This document shows, one piece after another, positions 27,785 through 36,613 of a DNA stretch of 52,876 nt (its first letter is position 1; each line of letters begins with the position of its first letter). The stretch is from positions 621,567 to 674,442 of the forward strand of contig NZ_KE159703.1 in assembly GCF_000403435.2 (NCBI RefSeq), in the 5' to 3' direction. Both the position numbers and the translations under genes were made by a program. A model generated the notes under the pieces. It saw only the letters and a program-made list of their open reading frames with translations. It searched no databases and was not told the DNA's origin. Source of the stretch: Oscillibacter sp. 1-3. GTDB taxonomy: Bacteria; Bacillota; Clostridia; Oscillospirales; Oscillospiraceae.

Positions 27785-29968
27785 ATGAGCTTCCGAGATA
27801 TTGAACTGAAACCGGAATATAGGTCGCGACTTGATAATGTAATCAAAGACTTCTATAATCCAGCGCTAAAACAGGCAATCATATATAAGCGAGCAGTGGG
27901 GTTTTTCTCTTCTTCTGCGCTCCTGTCACTGACTATTGGAATCTGCGGCTTGATAGAAAACGGTGGTACAATACAGATGATTGCCTCTCCCCGCCTGTCG
28001 CCAGAGGATGTAGAGGCAATCAATGACGGAATCAGACGCCGTGACGAGGTAATCAAAGAGGCATTGCTTCGAGAACTCCAGGAGCCAAAGGGCAAATTTG
28101 AAGAGGCAAGGCTGAATTTGTTGAGCAACTTAATTGCAGCAGGAAGGCTAGAAATCAAAATCGCATTTTTGGAAGACGATAATACGGTTGGAATGTTTCA
28201 TGAAAAGTTGGGACTAATGTACGATAGTGATGAAAATATTATTGCTTTCTCTGGCTCTATGAACGAAAGCGCAAATGCATTTACCCAAAATTATGAGGCT
28301 ATCGATGTATTCGCTTCATGGACTCAGGATGCGGATAGAGTGCTTGCAAAACAGTCTGCATTCAATGCGATGTGGGGAGATTATGAGCCAAGCATTAAAG
28401 TTATGGATTTTCCAGATATAAAGGAAGAAATTTTACATCGATACAAGATTGATGATCGCATTGATACAAGACTCGATGAGGGTTCCATTAATGTCGAGTT
28501 TACACCCATTGAAGAACCTGTAGTTTCGGTTGGTCCGATGGTTCCATCTTATGTTCATATGCGTTCGTACCAGTTAGAGGCAATTGAAGAGTGGGCTAAG
28601 AGAGGATATGTTGGTATCTTTGATATGGCGACTGGTACTGGCAAAACCTATACAGCACTTGCGGCAGCTGCAAGGCTTTTTTCCGATAAGAGCCAAAATC
28701 TTGCTGTAATTATTATCTGTCCGTATCAGCACTTAGTGGAACAGTGGAAAGAAGATATTGTTGCATTTGGAATGAAGCCAATCGTATGCTACTCAGCTTC
28801 ATCGCAACGAAATTGGCGAGATCGTCTTAAAACTGCTGTAACAAGTTTTAGCCTCGGAGTGCAGAAACACTTTTGTATGGTTTCAACAAATGCTACCTTT
28901 TCTATCGATTATGTGCAGGATTTGATGCTAAAACTCAATGGCAATGTAGTGTTGATTGTTGATGAGGCGCATAATTTTGGGGCCGAAAACCTCAGTAAGA
29001 CGTTACTTTCCCATATTCCGTATCGGCTAGCACTTTCAGCAACGATTGATCGGCATGGTGATCCAGAAGGAACACAGAAATTGTACAATTATTTCGGAAA
29101 GAAATGTATTGAGTACACTCTGAAAGACGCTATTGATAATGATATGCTTACACCATATTACTATCATCCGGTTTCGGTGTCACTCAACGAAGAGGAACTT
29201 GGAGAATATCTTGAATTAACATCTAAAATTAGGAAGAATATCCATGCAGATAAGAATGGCAAGGTAAAAGTTAGTGAGTACGCTAAAATGCTTCTTATAA
29301 AACGGGCACGAATTGTTGCAGGAGCAGCGGGGAAGATTGAAACACTCATGCAACTTATTAAGGACTATAGGGATGACAATCAAATCCTTGTCTATTGTGG
29401 AGCCACCACAATGCACGATGTTGATTATCAGGAAGGCAAGCCTCCCATTGATGAAGCGAGGCAAATTGATATCGTTGCTAAAATGCTTGGAAATGATTTG
29501 GGGATGCGGGTCACAAAGTTTACATCCGAGGAAAGTGCCGAGGAGCGAGAGCGCATCAAAGCGGACTTTGCAGAGGGAACACATCTTCAGGCTCTTGTTG
29601 CTATTCGATGCCTTGACGAGGGTGTCAATATTCCGAGTATTCGAACTGCTTTCATTATGGCTAGCAGTACCAATCCAAAAGAATATGTACAGCGCAGAGG
29701 CAGAGTGCTCAGAAAATATCCTGGTAAACACCATGCACTAATTTTTGACTTCATTACACTTCCTATTCCTCTGGCCAATGTTGGAGATTATAATTCGGAT
29801 GTGATTGAAAGTGTCAAATCTCTCGCAAGGCGAGAAATCATTCGTATGAAAGACTTTGCCGCTATTGCCGAAAATCCGTTTGATTCAGATTCACTAATCG
29901 CAGAAATTCAAAGAAGCTATGATATAGAAGTTGATTCTATCATGGAGGAGGAAGAAGAATATGTCTGA
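27785..29968 (+). CDS. PLD-nuclease-like and SF2 helicase fusion
   Basis: A 727-aa protein. Residues ~1-220 resemble a phospholipase D-type nuclease domain, with FHEKLGLMYD (HxK) followed by AFSGSMNESANAF. Residues ~250-690 are an SF2 DEAD/DEAH helicase: Walker A MATGTGKTYTA (~282), VDEAH (~391), LSATID, and the arginine-finger motif QRRGRVLRKY (~636). Such fusions are typical effectors or DNA translocases in restriction-type defence. Here it is probably the attack arm that acts on DNA lacking the modification (inference). The frame is intact and ends overlapping the next small gene by 8 bp. Confidence 0.85.
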   Translation: MSFRDIELKPEYRSRLDNVIKDFYNPALKQAIIYKRAVGFFSSSALLSLTIGICGLIENGGTIQMIASPRLSPEDVEAINDGIRRRDEVIKEALLRELQEPKGKFEEARLNLLSNLIAAGRLEIKIAFLEDDNTVGMFHEKLGLMYDSDENIIAFSGSMNESANAFTQNYEAIDVFASWTQDADRVLAKQSAFNAMWGDYEPSIKVMDFPDIKEEILHRYKIDDRIDTRLDEGSINVEFTPIEEPVVSVGPMVPSYVHMRSYQLEAIEEWAKRGYVGIFDMATGTGKTYTALAAAARLFSDKSQNLAVIIICPYQHLVEQWKEDIVAFGMKPIVCYSASSQRNWRDRLKTAVTSFSLGVQKHFCMVSTNATFSIDYVQDLMLKLNGNVVLIVDEAHNFGAENLSKTLLSHIPYRLALSATIDRHGDPEGTQKLYNYFGKKCIEYTLKDAIDNDMLTPYYYHPVSVSLNEEELGEYLELTSKIRKNIHADKNGKVKVSEYAKMLLIKRARIVAGAAGKIETLMQLIKDYRDDNQILVYCGATTMHDVDYQEGKPPIDEARQIDIVAKMLGNDLGMRVTKFTSEESAEERERIKADFAEGTHLQALVAIRCLDEGVNIPSIRTAFIMASSTNPKEYVQRRGRVLRKYPGKHHALIFDFITLPIPLANVGDYNSDVIESVKSLARREIIRMKDFAAIAENPFDSDSLIAEIQRSYDIEVDSIMEEEEEYV

Positions 29969-30122
29969 CGAGCGGACAATCCAGGAAAAACGTCTTAATG
30001 CCATGAAGTATAAAATACTCAAGGCAGAACAAGAAAATCTTAAAACACGAGAAAAAACTACAGATCAAATGGTTGAGACACTTCGGCGCATCATTACTGA
30101 TGAGGCCAAGAAGAATTACTGA
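29961..30122 (+). CDS. 53-aa coiled-coil protein of the defence operon
   Basis: A very small, highly charged protein (MSDERTIQEKRLNAMKY) predicted to be one long helix with heptad-like spacing of L, I and M. It starts inside the last codons of the helicase gene (GAGGAGGAAG upstream) and lies 11 bp before the DndD-like gene. Its conserved position between two machine genes suggests an adaptor or assembly peptide. It matches no family I recognise. Confidence 0.6.
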   Translation: MSDERTIQEKRLNAMKYKILKAEQENLKTREKTTDQMVETLRRIITDEAKKNY

Positions 30123-30133
30123 GGTGACAGAAC

Positions 30134-32116
30134 ATGCTGATTAAAACATTAAGAATGGAAAATTTCCGGCAGTTCCGTGGAACCACAAAAGTCGATTTCT
30201 CTTGTGACCCAGAGAAGAATGTCACCATTATCCTTGGTGATAACACTTTTGGTAAAACAACACTTTTGCAGGCATTCAACTGGTGCTTTTATGGTAAGGT
30301 GAACTTTGACCAGCGGCCAGACTTCCTTCTCAACTATGAGCTCTCCGAGGAAATGCGAGACGGCGACCAGCAAATCGTTGAGATAGAGATTACTGTTTTA
30401 CACGACGGCACAGAGTATGTGATTACTCGAACACAACGATATAACTGCGCTGCTGGAACTGTCCGAGGTGAAAGCGTTCCAAATGCTAAGATCTCTTATA
30501 AGCAGGGAGATGGCCAGACTGAGTCGGTCAAGGCTGCTCAGATTAACAATGTCATCAATAATATCTTACCAGAAGATTTGTCGACATACTTCTTTTTTGA
30601 TACAGAGCGTGTCAGCAATATCAGCACAAGAAAAGATGTTGCAGAGGCGGTCAAGGGACTGCTGGGCCTTTCTATTATGGATAGCGCAATCAAACACCTT
30701 GGTGATCGTGCTAAGAAGACTACAGTAATCGGTAAACTGTACGGAAGTATGGACTTGGATGGTGATGCCAAAGCGCAGGAAGCCCTGAATCGAATTCAGA
30801 CGGCTGAGGCGAAACGTGCAGCAATTGCCGAGCAACTTGAAGATTGTAATTCTCAAATCAACCAATACGAAGCTAGGAAAGAGCAGCTTGATGCAATTCT
30901 CAGAGATAACCAGACTACAGCAGCTCTCCAAAAGAAAAAGGAAAAATTTGAACAAGACATTGCTAGAGAACGCAGAGCGCTTACAGAGACGACTGTTGCA
31001 TATTTTCGAGAGTTTAGCACTGGAGCATTAGCTTTCTTTTCTCAACCCCTTCTCAGTACAACAAGTGCATTTCTCAAAGAAGTCAAAGTCGACGATAAAG
31101 GTATCCGAGATCTTACGAAGCCGACAATCATGGAACTTATTAAGAGGGGCCGTTGTGTTTGTGGTCAGGAAATCTGTGAAGGAAATGAAGCCTATCAGCA
31201 TTTGATAGCGGAACTTTCTTTTGTTCCTCCTGAGTCGATTGGAAATACTGTGCGCCATTACCGAGAGAAGCTTAATAGTTTCTCCCGCCCGGCAGAACAT
31301 ACATATAGTAGTCTTGACGAGCGATATAAGACAATTCTTCGATCAAAAAGCCGTATTCAAGAGTGGGAAGATGAACTTCTGACAATTAGCGATCAAATCA
31401 AAGGCAAAGAAAATATGCGGCAATATGAGTCTGAGCTTTCTGATATTCGTACTCGCCTTCGTGATCTCCACGCCAAAAAGGATCGCTTAAACCGAGATGA
31501 TGGAGCTCAGAAAAATATAATTGAAAGCTGTAAGAAAATCTATGATTCACTTACAGCAGTCTCCGGAAAGAATCGTCAAGCGATGGAGCTGATTGCTTAT
31601 GCTGAAGCGATTCGAGAGTGGCTTGCAGAAACCTATAAAGAAAAAGAACTTACAATCCGTGAAGATTTGGAAACAAAGGTCAATGAAATTTTTGAGCGGA
31701 TGTATCATGGCCACCGTCGGGTCGCGATCAATGCTCGATATCATGTTGAACTACTTACAACAGTTGCGGACAAAGAAATTGCGGCGGGTGAATCTGAAGG
31801 CTCGAACCGTGTAAAGAATTTTGCGTTTATTGCTGGCCTTGTGGCACTTGCAAAGAGCAAAATTGTCACAGATAACTCGGAAAACGGTATCAATCTTTCT
31901 TCTGAACCCTATCCGCTAGTTATGGACGCTCCGTTCTCTAATGCTGACGAAACCCATACCGCTAACATTTCCAAGGTGCTGCCTGAGATTGCGGAGCAAG
32001 TCATTATGTTTGTTATGCAGAAAGACTGGAACTATGCGGAACCTGTCATGAATGAAAAAGTCGGTCAAAGGTATCACTTAAATAAAATTAGTGAGACTCT
32101 CACTCGTCTTAGCTAA
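30134..32116 (+). CDS. dndD: DndD-like SMC/Rad50-type ATPase
   Basis: A 660-aa protein. The N-terminus LIKTLRMENFRQFRGTTKV and Walker A GDNTFGKTT (~35-43) are typical of DndD, the SMC-like ATPase of DNA sulfur modification. A long coiled coil (~230-330 and ~400-540) flanks a Cys-rich turn GRCVCGQEIC (~341) that resembles the zinc hook of Rad50. The second ATPase half holds LVMDAPFSNADE (~595, Walker B and D-loop). DndD is thought to open or nick DNA so that sulfur can be inserted with DndC and DndE. The frame is intact, with the site GAGGTGAC before the ATG. Confidence 0.88.
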   Translation: MLIKTLRMENFRQFRGTTKVDFSCDPEKNVTIILGDNTFGKTTLLQAFNWCFYGKVNFDQRPDFLLNYELSEEMRDGDQQIVEIEITVLHDGTEYVITRTQRYNCAAGTVRGESVPNAKISYKQGDGQTESVKAAQINNVINNILPEDLSTYFFFDTERVSNISTRKDVAEAVKGLLGLSIMDSAIKHLGDRAKKTTVIGKLYGSMDLDGDAKAQEALNRIQTAEAKRAAIAEQLEDCNSQINQYEARKEQLDAILRDNQTTAALQKKKEKFEQDIARERRALTETTVAYFREFSTGALAFFSQPLLSTTSAFLKEVKVDDKGIRDLTKPTIMELIKRGRCVCGQEICEGNEAYQHLIAELSFVPPESIGNTVRHYREKLNSFSRPAEHTYSSLDERYKTILRSKSRIQEWEDELLTISDQIKGKENMRQYESELSDIRTRLRDLHAKKDRLNRDDGAQKNIIESCKKIYDSLTAVSGKNRQAMELIAYAEAIREWLAETYKEKELTIREDLETKVNEIFERMYHGHRRVAINARYHVELLTTVADKEIAAGESEGSNRVKNFAFIAGLVALAKSKIVTDNSENGINLSSEPYPLVMDAPFSNADETHTANISKVLPEIAEQVIMFVMQKDWNYAEPVMNEKVGQRYHLNKISETLTRLS

Positions 32117-32128
32117 GGAGGTGGCATT

Positions 32129-32680
32129 ATGTTTGAGAATGACTATACTATCTACGGCAAGCATGCCACATTTCTGAAGTTTCTTGCCAAGAAAAACTCT
32201 CGAGATGACCAGAGTCCTGATAATCCGTCCGCAGCGAGAATTTTTGAGCGCTATATCGATGTATACATGAACGCTGCGGTATTTGGACTTCTTTACTCTC
32301 GGACAGCAAAGCGTGACACAACATCTGTCGACCGTGCTCGCATATATGCAGATGCGTTTGCTAAGGAACGGGATAATTGTATTTTTCTTTACCGAATGGT
32401 TATGCTCCTCGATAAAACCGTTGAGCTTACTCCGGAAGAGCGAATCAACAGGGCATTTCGATATGATGTCCAACCTGAAAAAGAGGAAGAATTCCAACGT
32501 AATTTGGAGCTTTTCCATGACTATGTACGCGGTGGAATTGAAGCCATGTACGAGCAATTTACAGATGGATGCCAGACTCAGGACGATTATCTTAGCAAAA
32601 TTTATGAGGTTATGACCACATTTAAAAAAGAACTTGAGGGTGTCTCTTATGCAAACGAGATTGCTAAATTAATTAAATAA
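32129..32680 (+). CDS. Unrecognised protein in the dndE position
   Basis: A 183-aa, mostly helical, charged protein starting 12 bp after dndD behind AAGGAGGTGG. DndE usually lies here in dnd operons, but canonical DndE is only ~110-120 aa and its Lys-rich DNA-binding surface is not seen. ARIFERYIDVYMNAAVFGLL and KERDNCIFLYRMVMLL suggest a helical bundle. It may be a distant DndE replacement or a separate subunit. No family can be named with confidence. Confidence 0.6.
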   Translation: MFENDYTIYGKHATFLKFLAKKNSRDDQSPDNPSAARIFERYIDVYMNAAVFGLLYSRTAKRDTTSVDRARIYADAFAKERDNCIFLYRMVMLLDKTVELTPEERINRAFRYDVQPEKEEEFQRNLELFHDYVRGGIEAMYEQFTDGCQTQDDYLSKIYEVMTTFKKELEGVSYANEIAKLIK

Positions 32681-32716
32681 TTCGTTAAAGATGATAGGCC
32701 AGAAGAAGGTGGTTAT

Positions 32717-33634
32717 GTGTTGCTTTTAGAGCATAACGGTGAAGATTTCTATAAATGCGCAATGGAGCTTTTCTCTAATGCTGGACACATCTCCACCTTC
32801 GAGCCTGAATTTTTCAATCATTCACCTGAACAGTTTATTTATTTTGATAATAAAAGTGAAATATCTTTGTCTCAAAATCAGCGAGAGATGTTTAAGCTGT
32901 TCAATAATGTATCACGTCTATTTTCAGTTAATGACTGTGTCTTTTTCTCAATCAATTTGCTAACGGCTCAAAGATATCGTAGCCAAGCAGCGCATGATTT
33001 ACATACGATGATGCATCCACTTATCGAAGCGGATGGGACGATTTGCCTATTCAAATGCAATAATGAGATGATACTATCATTTATTGGATATGGCAATCGT
33101 TGCGTTTTATCGGACTGGTATCCAATAACAGACGATTATCGAACGCTTCTTAGCAAACTTGATATTGCGAATATTTCAATCCAAAGCGGAGTTGAGTATT
33201 TTGCAGATATGGTTTATATTTTGGCAAGAAGTTACTATTTTGCTGGCTGTAAATTAACGATTCATGATTTGCTACCTGTTGATTTCATTTATAAAGAACT
33301 TGATCGAGAAGAACTTAACCAAATTATCAAGGATACGCTGTCTGCTCCGGAGTACGAATATGGTGACGATTATGTCGAGTACGAAGAGTCTATCGGAACG
33401 TACCAAGCTGATATCGGCGTAGAGTTTGATCTCATGTTTTTAGAGACGGACATTGAGGATGATAACCCGTTTGGCGAAGAGATTGAGGATAGTGGGGATG
33501 AGAGCGATGATTTTTTTAATAGTGATGAATTAGAACAAGATATATACGAATTTGACGATGTGGATCAAGAGATATTTCAGGATCCAACTCTTATGATCAA
33601 GTGGCTAAAAAAGCAAGAGGGTAGTGATTTATAA
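32717..33634 (+). CDS. Unrecognised operon-terminal protein with strongly acidic C-terminus
   Basis: A 305-aa protein using a GTG start (LLLEHNGEDFYK) behind GAAGGTGG. The first ~200 residues are a mixed alpha/beta domain without known motifs. Residues ~215-295 are extremely rich in Asp and Glu (for example DIEDDNPFGEEIEDSGDESD). Such tails imitate DNA or bind basic proteins and are found in inhibitors and histone-like chaperones. Thus a self-restraint or regulatory role for the defence complex is possible, but inferred only from composition. It is the last gene of the AT-rich operon. Confidence 0.6.
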   Translation: MLLLEHNGEDFYKCAMELFSNAGHISTFEPEFFNHSPEQFIYFDNKSEISLSQNQREMFKLFNNVSRLFSVNDCVFFSINLLTAQRYRSQAAHDLHTMMHPLIEADGTICLFKCNNEMILSFIGYGNRCVLSDWYPITDDYRTLLSKLDIANISIQSGVEYFADMVYILARSYYFAGCKLTIHDLLPVDFIYKELDREELNQIIKDTLSAPEYEYGDDYVEYEESIGTYQADIGVEFDLMFLETDIEDDNPFGEEIEDSGDESDDFFNSDELEQDIYEFDDVDQEIFQDPTLMIKWLKKQEGSDL

Positions 33635-33792
33635 TATGAAAAGCACACGATAATTGGACTATCTAAATTGCTACATTTGACCGTATAAATTTCTCTGCTG
33701 TCAACATATATTCCACTCGACTTTCTCCTCCTCATTCGGTATTGTGTTGGTTGCCAAGAGCACCAAAAATACTGAATACAGGAGGAAAAAGT

Positions 33793-34563
33793 ATGACCAG
33801 CATGAAAAAGCACATTGCCACTACACTGACGGTGGCCATCCTTGTAACCGCACTTGCTGTCCCTGCTGTAGCAGAGGATTCTGCCATCCGGGTAAGCAGT
33901 TACAAGGGCAGCACCCTGGAGGTGGGAGAGCGAAGCGGCCTCATCATCGGGCCCAGTGGAACAGACTACACTGTTACCTCCAGCGACCCGGACACAGTAG
34001 CGGTTGAGCAGGTACTGACCTTCTGGGCAGCTGTTGCCAAAGCGGAAGGGAGTGCGGAGATCACCGCCTCCAACAGCGCGGGAGAGTCCGGAACCGTAAC
34101 GCTGACGGTCGGCCCCGCTACTCCTGACACACCGGAAGCCCCCGCCGACGGGAACAGCGTCAGTCTAACAGACAACCTTGAGATACGGCAGGAGATAGTC
34201 CAGTTGGTCAACCAAACCCGTAAGGCCAATGGGGTATCGGAACTGCCCATCAACGAAGCCCTGATGAACGCCGCCCAAGTTTGCTCTAACCGGCGCTACA
34301 CATGGCATCACGCCCCGGAGGAGAGCCAAGCCGCTGTTGACGCTGGCTATCCCTACGGCTTCGGTGACAACCTCACGGTCTTCACAGGTACAGTCGACGC
34401 CGCCCGGCGCGCCGTCGACAACTGGGTCAACTCCCTCGGACACTTCGAGACGATGATCGACCCAAGATGCGACTGTATCGGAGTGGGGGTGACTCAGTGC
34501 GATGGTATAACCTACTGCTACCTGTTCCTTGGAATCCCCAACAGTGTCAACTTCTACGCATAG
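33793..34563 (+). CDS. Secreted CAP/SCP-domain protein with Ig-like domain
   Basis: A 256-aa protein with a signal peptide (residues 1-27, ending ALAVPAVA), a Big2-like beta domain (~30-105, SSDPDTVAVEQVL), a Pro-rich linker and a C-terminal CAP domain (~130-256): LVNQTRKANGVSELPINEAL, NRRYTWHH, FGDNLTVF and GHFETMID. CAP proteins of bacteria are surface or secreted proteins of mostly unknown role. GGAGGAAAAAG precedes the ATG. GC content returns to that of the flanking element, so the gene is not part of the defence operon. Confidence 0.85.
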   Translation: MTSMKKHIATTLTVAILVTALAVPAVAEDSAIRVSSYKGSTLEVGERSGLIIGPSGTDYTVTSSDPDTVAVEQVLTFWAAVAKAEGSAEITASNSAGESGTVTLTVGPATPDTPEAPADGNSVSLTDNLEIRQEIVQLVNQTRKANGVSELPINEALMNAAQVCSNRRYTWHHAPEESQAAVDAGYPYGFGDNLTVFTGTVDAARRAVDNWVNSLGHFETMIDPRCDCIGVGVTQCDGITYCYLFLGIPNSVNFYA

Positions 34564-34581
34564 CAACCGCCCAACGAAACT

Positions 34582-34613
34582 CAAGAGCAGACCACATCTG
34601 AGGTCTGCTCTTG
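34582..34613. terminator. Convergent terminator between CAP and EEP genes
   Basis: CAAGAGCAGACC pairs with GGTCTGCTCTTG (12 bp) around an 8-nt loop. It lies 19 bp after the CAP gene stop and also downstream of the minus-strand EEP gene, so it may serve both. Confidence 0.65.
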
Positions 34614-34659
34614 GCTTTCAGATTCTGCTCCTCAATATCCAAAGAAAAAAGTCAAGCCG

Positions 34660-35322
34660 CTACGAAAAGCACACAGCAATGCCCTTATGGTCAGACATCA
34701 GCTTATCCTGATTCCATTCTGTGATCTGAATGCCGCTGTTGGAGATAAAGCGCTTCGAGACAGCAATGTGGTCGATGCACTCTGCCTCGTTTTTTGTAAG
34801 TAGCTAAATGTCGTAATCGGAAAAGGTGCGGAGCAAAGTCTCTCTGCCCTGCTTCGTAAAATAGTAACCGTCGGAAAAGCTACAGTTGAAGTCGCCGCAA
34901 ACACACAGAGGTATCCCACTATTGGAGAGCCTCTTGATATCGTCGAGCTGTTGGACCAAGGACTGCTGAAACGAAGGGTGTCTGTTTCCATAAATGCCGA
35001 TGATGGTTCCGTAGACCAACAGACGGCCTTTAGGGGTCTCCAACTCAACACACAGTGCGGTATACTCGTCACAGGTCTTATGCTGTCGGATACAAGGGTA
35101 ATTTGTGTAGATGGATACTCTGTTCTCGGTGAGGTTATAGAATACAGGCTGAATATCTGTCAGCGGCGGCGTGTGGAAGCTGTACGGATAATCCAGTCTC
35201 ACACGATGGTCTGTCTCGGTAAGCACGAGGATATCCGCCTGAGTCTGTTCACAGGCAAACAGAATCTGCTCCAGTGATTTTTTGTGTTTCAGCCGTTCGA
35301 TGTTCCAAGTGGCAATCCTCAA
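34660..35322 (-). pseudogene. Endonuclease/exonuclease/phosphatase family gene with in-frame TAG
   Basis: The start is TTG 35322 (LRIATWNIERLKHKK) with GGGAGGAG 7 bp upstream. EEP motifs are in order: ATWNIE, DILVLTETDHR, YGTIIGIYG and VCGDFN. A TAG at 34804-34806 follows FSDYDI. The same frame continues LLTKNEAECIDHIAVS and SDHKGIAVCFS, which hold the conserved DH and SDH catalytic motifs, to a second TAG at 34660. The full length is 220 aa. The truncated form lacks two catalytic motifs and should be inactive unless the codon is read through. Confidence 0.75.
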
Positions 35323-35599
35323 GTCGCATCTCCTCCCGTGTCCAGTTGAACGATACGGTTCGTCTGTCAATATTTTATTCGATTTCAAATGGATAATCAA
35401 GGCCGCCCATATCGTCGGACGCAAGAAGCACACCCCAACAGCCATGGAAAATTTTATAGTATTCCCAATTCCAAAAATTTTTATACGCACCCTCTTGACA
35501 AAAGCTGCCTGATCGAGTATCCTATACACAGAACATATATTCGAGTACAACAACTGAACAAACTGCCTCGCTCTACTTCCGACTTACATATCCGAGGCT

Positions 35600-35740
35600 G
35601 TGCAAGACCTCGCGGTACAATATTCTGTACCGCTGGTTGTTTTGCCAGCAGGGATGTGTAGGTTTTTTTATTTTCTCTGGTATGGCAAGAACAGTGTGGA
35701 CGGCTATCACACTCTGTCCTGTGCTCCAATGCAGAGAGAA
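35600..35740 (+). promoter_or_regulatory. Structured leader before the excisionase/rep operon
   Basis: Several hairpins follow one another: GCGGTACA/TGTACCGC (35612-35633, 8 bp perfect), CTGG/CCAG (35633-35648) with a T-rich stretch GTTTTTTTATTTT behind it, and AGTGTG/CACACT near 35692-35711. The layout of stems followed by a T-run, upstream of a control gene, fits a terminator-attenuator or a small RNA. Confidence 0.45.
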
Positions 35741-35775
35741 AAATCATCACAACTAATAAGGAGAGCAAGTACAGT

Positions 35776-35985
35776 ATGAAAGAATCCATCTACAAGACCT
35801 ACGATGAGCTGTCGCTGTTCCTGAACGCGGAGACAGTGGCGAAGGTGCTGGGCGTCTCGCCGTCCAGCGGGTACGAGCTGATGCACGAGCAGGGGTTCCC
35901 CTCTCTGCGCATCGGCAGCCGCATCGTGATTCCCAAGGAGGCGTTCATCCGTTGGGTGGAAGAGCACACAGGAGGTACGGCATGA
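35776..35985 (+). CDS. Excisionase / AlpA-like helix-turn-helix protein
   Basis: A 69-aa protein with a winged HTH of the MerR/excisionase type (FLNAETVAKVLGVSPSSGYE ... SLRIGSRIVIPKEAFIRWVE). Such proteins bend DNA for integrase-directed excision or act as small regulators. AAGGAGAGC precedes ATG 35776. The stop overlaps the start of the next gene (ATGA), and integrases lie 1.6 kb downstream, which supports the role in element B. Confidence 0.75.
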   Translation: MKESIYKTYDELSLFLNAETVAKVLGVSPSSGYELMHEQGFPSLRIGSRIVIPKEAFIRWVEEHTGGTA

Positions 35986-36557
35986 AGAAGTACGATCTCT
36001 ATTCCAAAGGCGACCCAGCCAAGAATTTTTCTCCTCTGCCCAATGAGGTGTTCTATCTGGACCTGTCCTACGGCGCCATCGCAATCTACGGTTACCTGAT
36101 GCACATCGAGGACAGGAAAACCTTCCAGTCCTACGCCAGCTACAACACCATCGGCAGAGCGGTGAAGATGAGCGCCAACACCGTCCGCAAGTATGTGCTG
36201 GAGTTGGAGGACAAGTGCCTCATCCGCACGGAGCCCACCACCGTCGTCACCCGAGACGGACGCAAGCGCAACGGCACACTGCGCTACCACATCCGCCCCA
36301 TCCGTGAAGCGGTGGATCACTACTACGAGCGGCAGCTCAGTCAACTGGAGCTGGACACAGAACGACAGAAAGCACAGGCACGATTGTCGCAGCTGTGCGC
36401 GGCTCAGGAGCCGCCCCTGCCGGCTGGGCATCCTACAACGCCCCCAACAGTGGAACGCGGTGTGTCGGGGCTGTGCGGCCCGGTGTACGGAACGGGTGAC
36501 CTCAGCGATTTTCAAAACGGTCAGGTGAACCGGGGGGTCGAAAAAAGTGCAGGATAA
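35982..36557 (+). CDS. Helix-turn-helix replication-initiator-like protein
   Basis: A 191-aa protein with FSPLPNEVFYLDLSYGAIAIYGYL followed by a winged helix (YNTIGRAVKMSANTVRKYVLELEDKCLI), the HTH_36/RepA-type layout used by small mobile elements for replication start or control. The C-terminal half is helical and then low-complexity. It is coupled to the excisionase gene. Two strong hairpins lie right after the stop and may be its binding or origin region. Confidence 0.65.
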   Translation: MKKYDLYSKGDPAKNFSPLPNEVFYLDLSYGAIAIYGYLMHIEDRKTFQSYASYNTIGRAVKMSANTVRKYVLELEDKCLIRTEPTTVVTRDGRKRNGTLRYHIRPIREAVDHYYERQLSQLELDTERQKAQARLSQLCAAQEPPLPAGHPTTPPTVERGVSGLCGPVYGTGDLSDFQNGQVNRGVEKSAG

Positions 36558-36558
36558 A

Positions 36559-36613
36559 GGCGTGGCGCCTTGCGCCGCCACGCCGGGTCACACCGGCCCG
36601 CAATGCGGGCCGG
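36559..36613. other. Two adjacent GC hairpins, possible origin or oriT
   Basis: GGCGTGGCG pairs with CGCCACGCC (36559-36584), and then CCGGCCCGC pairs with GCGGGCCGG around AAT (36593-36613). There is no T-tract, so these are not plain terminators. They lie in the 250-bp gene-free space between the rep-like gene and a CopG-like gene, where a replication origin or nick site would be expected. No relaxase gene is visible in element B. Confidence 0.45.

Noticed and set aside
32129..32680. Calling the 183-aa gene dndE
   Set aside because: Only its position fits. Length and sequence do not resemble DndE, so the symbol was withheld.
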